Below are positions 59,501 to 64,000 of a stretch of 64,000 nt of DNA, piece after piece; the stretch's first letter is position 1; each line of letters begins with the position of its first letter. A model generated the notes under the pieces. That model did not search any database and was not told the DNA's origin. It was given only the letters and a program-made list of their open reading frames with translations. This stretch comes from Phoronis australis (lineage: Eukaryota > Phoronida > Phoronidae): positions 243,581 through 307,580 of the forward strand of contig NMRA01000316.1 in NCBI GenBank assembly GCA_002633005.1, written 5' to 3'. The translations under genes were made by a program, and so were the position numbers.

Positions 59501-62500
59501 TCAAAGTTTTTCAACAATATTTTATGCTTGAGCAGGTCCATCAACTTCAATATCCATTGCCTTGTTAGTGTTGTCGAAACGAAAGTAATAACCTGTATTC
59601 ATTTAATATTTAAGATCAATAAAATAACTGGTAGAACAAAAAGAAACCTTTGGGCATGTGAGTCTCTGGATACAACTTTTGGAAAGATATTCGCATGAGC
59701 ACGGTAAATAACTACCCACTCAAAACGTCTCCCACGTGCTGTATATCCTAATACATATTGTGGCGTTGAACTAAACGACCAAGAATTCGATTTTAAGAAT
59801 TGCACTTAATTTATTTTTGTCATTTTACAAAACATGTTTTCTTGAAGAGTATGTTTAATAGGAAAATGTTTTCACTGAATTGCCTACGTTATTTTCACGA
59901 AGTTGTTAAAGGTAATGCATTGAATGAGTAATTGTATAGATAAATTGTTGTATGTTAATATGCAAAATGGAAACTTCCCCAATTGCAGTTTTTGTACATT
60001 AAATGCAGAGGCAATGACTCGCTCAATTTTTGGGTTCTTCTAACTATTCCTGGAATACATTTTGTGTTAGATATTTTACTGACTGTTGCGATACGTCAAG
60101 ATATATCTTGTGTTTTGTGAAAGGCATTTGGTGGCAAATAACGCACTCAATTGTATTTTTAGCAAGGCACTGTCGATTTAAAACAAGGAACTTCTATTAA
60201 AACTGTCAGAGGAAGCTCAAGCATTTTTTCGTAGAAAATATGATTTTTTGTCAGAAGCGAGATTATAAAGAAATAGAATCCAAGTTCTTCGTCAAAGTTT
60301 TACAAACGATCTTCTCCCTTTTTGTCTAATAGTGAATGTTAACATGGTGTATAAAGCGACATTTTCGCTTCACTGAAAAAGCGATTTTTAACCACTTCAT
60401 CCAAAATCAAAAGGGAAACCATGCTCTTTCAAAACATTTTTTTTAAATAAAACACATAATCCAGTGTTCAGTTTTTAAGGTTATTTTCAAATCTGATAGT
60501 ACACGCATCAAGGGTGATGAATAAGGGTGACTATCAAACGTAATGAAAGCAATTGCATAGATAATCACAGGACAAATTTTCCTATTTTTAATGTGTTTCA
60601 TTCGATGAACTAAATAATAACTTGTTGACAAAAAGGAACGAGTTGTCAATTATTTTTGTGCTGGTAACCAGCTCTCTAAAATATTTACAAAAGCAAACAA
60701 TGTTGCAAAATAACTATTTTTCATATTGATATAATTAATGATTTATTTTCGACACGTTCCTAATATTCCAAAGCATTTACAATGTATTATCGTGCTATTA
60801 CGATAATTCTACAATTGCGTATATTTAATTTACCAGTAAATTATTTACGATTAGGCCGACACTGACTTGACAAAATAACACGATATAATTATTGAGTCAA
60901 GGTTTAATGGTGGTAATTAATGCATAGTGGGGTATTTATTTCTCAATCAAATAATTTACTACAACGTTTGTATTTTTGTAAACTTCATTTACGTTAGTCT
61001 CCAACTATTCCGCGCGCTCCGCCCTAGTGCATGCGCCACGGAAATGTTTTGATCATTAATTACAAATTGTGTCTTTCACAAAAAATGTTTTGGTTGTGAA
61101 ACAAGACCAACAATTTGGAGCCATGAAAACGTCAGAAACAAGTTAATGATGACAATGATTATCATCGTATTAAGGTGACATTATCCGGGAGAATAGTAAT
61201 TTCTGATATGAATGACTTACCTTGGACTTCTTGCGCGCAACCAACCTAAAATATGGGGAGCTCAAATTTTTGAGAACGTGGACCTTTTACTGAGTTTCAC
61301 GGGGTACGTTCAGAGCTATGAATTGTGAATTCGCAGAGCTTTGGTAGTTCCTGCGGTTATAGTGGACTTTTGTGTCGTTTTCTCCTTTGTTCGGAGTATT
61401 TGTTTCTCTAAGGATGACATTTTTGTCCACTTCGCCAAATGGGGCACGCATGGACTTGAACCTGGACTCCTGTGGTGGTAGGCAAACGCCCTGTTGGCCT
61501 CTAAGTCTCATTCGATAATGGTTAGCAGGGGCGGATCCAGGATTCTGATTAAGGGGGCCAGGGTAGAATATTAGCTAGGATTTCGCCCATCAGACATTCG
61601 CACCCACCACTTGCCAAATTGAATATGGAAGAATTATAAGGGGACCATGGCGCCCTTGCCTCCCCCCTAAATCCGTCACTGGTTAGACGTTTTTAAGCAA
61701 ACTTAAATGTTAAATTCACCACCTTTGATCTCAGTGAATGTCTGGCTGACGACGTCGAGAATTCAAGCTATTTGTAATTTCAAAAAACACAAAGAGGTTT
61801 TGTTTGTTTTGTTGGTCCGGTCAACTAATAGCTTCACGAAGTCTATCCCACTCAACAATAATAACAGAAATGCGTTTTTTTCGGTCGTAATGTCCCTTTA
61901 AAAGAGGTATGATAACAATGGAGGCAACGGTTATGAAAAATACATTTAATATGATTTTTGTCGAGGAGAAGAAAAGATTTAAGAAAACGATCTTAGTGCG
62001 CGTATTCTTTAACAAGTAGTCAGTACTCCATAGACGAGTTTTTAAACTATGATACTACCACGGACAACAAAACTATGCATTAAACCAATCGATAATTTAC
62101 AACACAGCCGAGTTTCTGCAGCCTTATTAGAAGAGTTGAATTCAGACTTAAAAACGACATGCTCGGGCCCTGTGAAGAGTGGCCGCACACACCGTGCTGA
62201 ATATTTTTGTCAGTACGACTCGCCGTAGTAAAATAAAACACATTTTTAAATTAACCCCCGGTTTTGGGGAAAACTATGTAAATTCGTCAGACCAATCTAT
62301 GACAATGTCTTCAAGTAATTGAATCACCGACGACAGGCAACATTTTACTGTCTATACAGTAAGTAGGTTCTCGGTTAATAAACATTTAAAAGCGTAAGTA
62401 GCGTCCAATCGCCACTTCAAAGTGTAAGTAGCGTCCAACCGCCACTTCTAGAGTCGGCGAGAATATGCATTCCTGAGAGCCCCACGAAGTTCGATTTCCA

Positions 62501-63887
62501 ATGTCAAAATCACACTGGAATAGAACGACTTTTCGGAAAAGCATTCAATCGGAGAAATAAAATTCATGATTGCCAACTTTTCTTACTACAAAACCGTGGA
62601 AAATGACCTCACTCGGCGATTCTCATGAACACCAGTTGCAGACAAAAATAGCAACCTACACAGGAAATGATGTCAAGAAACATGACACCGACAAGAAAAC
62701 GCCCTGGATATGGCTTCAAGCCTCGCATCTCGATGTTTGGTTTTGAAAATCATCATTTGAATTTAGCACGAAATACAACGATTGTCAAACACCGTAAAAC
62801 ATATTGATTACTGTAACACCTTTGACTTTGAGTCCAGTGGGTTTTGCTAAGCTTTCGTTTATTTTATAACGAATAGCCTTCGTGTCGTTTGATCTAGATG
62901 ATGTTTTTAATATTGGGATTTCAGATGGGCATGTTTTTAATTGACAATGCGATCATTTGACCGCCAACGCACAGCTCGATAAGCATAGAATTAATTTGCT
63001 TTATATCGATCATGTGAAACTACTGGGCAATGCATAAATTACATCCGGGAGGAGCACGACGCAAGTTTGGTTTGGGTTTCGAACTTTCGTGTTATGAGGT
63101 GCTGGTTCGCATTTGGGTTTTCTTGCACAGTGGCGGATTTAGAGGGGGCCAAGGGGGCCATGGCCCCCCTAAAACTCTCCCAGAATCCATTCGGCAGTTC
63201 GGGGGTGCGAATGTCTGACGGGCACAATGCTGGCTAATACTCTGCCCTGCCCCCCCGAACTAAAAATCCTGGATCCGCCCCTAATGCAGGTTATTCGGGT
63301 GAGGAGTAGATTGTCTAATGTGCATCATGTACCTGTACGTGGCGACATTATATTATTTAAATGCGCGAAAGACAGCGCCGGATAATACAACGCTACAACG
63401 TCAGGCCCCGGAACAAACCAGGGCAGTCGACTAACACGCTTCACATGCCCGTTTGTGCCTTATTGTGAAACATGAACAAAAAAATTGCGTTGTGAAAAAA
63501 GGTTCGATCGGGACAGCTAGAAAATACTGTGGCAAACATTGAGGGGCAGGTCTAACTTTTTGACGACTAAGGAAGCATCTTGATGAACTCTTTCAGAAAT
63601 TTTACGGTTCCCGAGAGAAATCCGACATCGGCGAAAGAGGGCGAAAATGGAATGAACGAAACGAGACGGTGGTCACCATGGAAACCTGAACGCATAGCAT
63701 CAACACATTTACAGACTATGATAATAGACTAAGAACGACTAAGATTACATCCGATTAAAAATGTTCCTTACAGTTTACCTGTGCCATCGGCTTTAATCCC
63801 AATCGCTGCATTCTGAAGGGCGTGTGACACATCTCACATGTTGTTCGGCCGCTGGTTTGCAACCACGTGACCAGACAGTTTTGATGA
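50304..63887 (-). CDS. MARCH-type RINGv membrane E3 ubiquitin ligase (gene span, last four exons, 5' part outside window)
   Basis: MARCH proteins are two-pass membrane ligases of endosomes, ER or plasma membrane that ubiquitylate other membrane proteins. Four exons join in compatible phases: the second half of the RINGv domain (HQNCLVTWLQTSGRTTCEMC, with the H-x2-C and C-x2-C ligands), LKPMAQ-WKCP, a first helix (LTLFLLCVVFLVLSVSWLVW), a short loop, a second helix (VAIYLPLDLLCVLIAGLEFW), the post-helix motif NWRRRNEQVVLLEY, and a 95-residue polar tail. Order and spacing fit MARCH1/8 and MARCH2/3 (for example CELC...LKPL before helix 1, and W-x-K-x-N after helix 2). The first RINGv cysteines lie upstream of 64000. 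The subtype is unresolved and the tail has no motif I recognise. Confidence 0.82.
51679..51870 (-). CDS. MARCH-like exon with second transmembrane helix
   Basis: The acceptor TTTCGTGTCACAG precedes GTTTCCATTTTGG and the donor is AAATCAG|GTATTG. It encodes (G)FHFGYSLGGVMVAIYLPL, the rest of the helix, then NWRRRNEQVVLLEYVPGTRY. 192 nt, phase 1 on both sides. Confidence 0.84.
52293..52446 (-). CDS. MARCH-like exon with first transmembrane helix
   Basis: The acceptor, a poly-T run ending CTACAG, precedes TGGAAGTGTCC and the donor is GACCAAG|GTGAGT. It encodes WKCPHINCNLAMHLTL, a helix through SVSWLVW, and a basic loop TRGLRFQQIMNDQ. 154 nt, phase 0 in and 1 out. Confidence 0.85.
52980..53045 (+). 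repeat. tRNA-derived SINE fragment
   Basis: TGGCTCAATGG (52987-52997) is a perfect A box. GGTTTTGAATT (about 53033) is a decayed B box. It lies within the MARCH-like intron. Confidence 0.45.
53485..53709 (+). repeat. Dispersed repeat, copy 2 (partner at 1594)
   Basis: AGTCTCATTAACCTGTGAAT, CCTGGTCCTCCAGCGTGCCG, GAGACTATTTTTATGCAAAT and TAATGAAACAAGGCGCAGTT align in order with 1594-1809. Confidence 0.75.
54647..54894. mobile_element. MITE, about 250 bp, GACCCGTTCCA-ended
   Basis: The left end GACCCGTTCCAGCAAAACTG then ACTTAG, and the inverted right end GGGCCTGTTCCAAGAAACTG then ACTGAAG, are inverted repeats of about 25 bp. The interior is AT-rich and non-coding, with internally repeated TTAACTTAAG-like motifs. 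Confidence 0.8.
55972..56115 (+). repeat. GGGCGGCG-type repeat, two copies head to tail
   Basis: Copy one: ATGGGCGGCGTACC to TTTTTTTCAGTGCTCCGCCG then CCC. Copy two: ATGGGTGGTGCATCAC, GGGGGGGCTATAGTCCCACC and ACTTTTTTCAGTGCTGCGCC then GCCC. Each is bounded by inverted GGGCGGCG-like ends. Non-coding. Confidence 0.75.
58880..59095 (+). repeat. Dispersed TCACGTGACC-containing repeat, copy
   Basis: GATCACGTGACCCAATTAAT, TTCTGAAAATACG, AGATCTATAGTTTTGCTGG and TATTTGGCT align in order with 29383-29515. Confidence 0.55.
61526..61681 (+). mobile_element. 156-bp MITE with exact 5-bp target duplication GTTAG
   Basis: The ends CAGGGGCGGATCCAGG and, inverted, CAGTGACGGATTTAGG belong to the GGCGGAT terminal family. 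GTTAG flanks both sides (61521-61525 and 61682-61686). Its internal sequence (AGAATATTAGCTAGGATT, CATCAGACATTCGCACCC) matches the 156-bp element at 63128 in opposite orientation. Confidence 0.9.
63128..63283 (-). mobile_element. 156-bp MITE, second copy, inverted
   Basis: It has the same length and content as the element at 61526 when reverse-complemented (AGTATTAGCCAGCATT, GTCAGACATTCGCACCC). The ends are CAGTGGCGGATTTAG and, inverted, TAGGGGCGGATCCAGG. The flanks TTGCA and ATGCA agree at four of five. Confidence 0.88.
63779..63887 (-). CDS. MARCH-like exon with C-terminal half of RINGv
   Basis: The acceptor CATGTCTTTGCAG precedes TCATCAAAAC and the donor is GCACAG|GTAAAC. 109 nt, entering with one base of a split codon, then 36 codons. 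It carries H, C, C and C of the C4HC3 finger and the Trp of CLVTWL. The open frame continues upstream into intron only by chance (TTG start, TAG before it). Confidence 0.85.
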
Positions 63888-64000
63888 CTGCAAAGACATG
63901 GTGTCCAGTCAGTCAGTTTCAATGTTGGACGAGCTTGTCTGCGATGATTTACCGACAACTAAGTCACTACAATCCCTCTTTCCAAAACAAAAATGTTGAC

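Larger units (their letters stand above)
52447..63778 (-). other. 11.3-kb intron of the MARCH-like gene
   Basis: No further exon of this gene is needed: the flanking exons join in phase 0 and match family order. The intron holds a SINE-like fragment, a dispersed repeat copy, several MITEs and the GGGCGGCG repeats listed separately. I found no nested gene on either strand. Confidence 0.6.

Noticed and set aside
61437-61515. Minus-strand tRNA-like stretch with CAGGTTCAAGTCC
   Set aside because: The B box is good, but the A box and stems are weak. It may be a SINE remnant, not strong enough to list as an RNA gene.
1-64000. CRISPR arrays, operons, phage or bacterial gene clusters
   Set aside because: The tandem arrays have no spacer structure, and the coding parts are intron-split eukaryotic genes.

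Overview
This is eukaryotic (metazoan) nuclear DNA. Genes are split into short exons with GT-AG introns, coding density is very low, and intergenic and intronic DNA is full of small inverted-repeat elements, minisatellites and tRNA-derived repeats. The palindrome TACATGTA occurs about 30 times, against roughly two expected. Together with the GGCGGAT(C/T)(C/T)AGG-ended elements and the GGGCGGCG repeats, this suggests a marine invertebrate. A cnidarian (coral or anemone) is my weak preference, but molluscs, hemichordates or others are not excluded. The protein exons do not decide it. Most open frames of 60-140 codons here are chance frames or come from minisatellites.

Three protein genes can be supported, all on the minus strand. 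(1) 2440-3012: first coding exon of a membrane adenylyl cyclase; the rest lies off the left edge. (2) 25124-36541: a complete 8-coding-exon Polycomb-group RING-finger gene, the BMI1/PCGF4 (PCGF2) orthologue, with RING, RAWUL and a Ser/Asn-rich tail. All exon phases join and give about 401 residues. (3) 50304-63887: the last four exons of a MARCH-type RINGv membrane ubiquitin ligase; the first half of the RINGv domain lies off the right edge.

Layout: 0-3 kb cyclase exon and intron; 3-25 kb intergenic, with 45-bp and 27-bp minisatellites, two 21-bp arrays each split by an inserted transposon, paired MITEs and a G-rich inverted pair; 25-36.5 kb BMI1, whose introns hold a TIR element with a THAP-like exon, a candidate alternative terminal exon and two strong hairpins; 36.5-50.3 kb intergenic, with a 478-N gap followed by a CpG-poor block; 50.3-63.9 kb MARCH-like gene with an 11.3-kb intron containing MITEs and dispersed repeats. 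The genes act in unrelated processes: cAMP signalling, PRC1 histone H2A ubiquitylation, and membrane-protein ubiquitylation. No operon or gene cluster is evident. The most interesting non-genic material is a TIR transposon superfamily with 5-bp target duplications and the THAP-containing inverted-repeat element.
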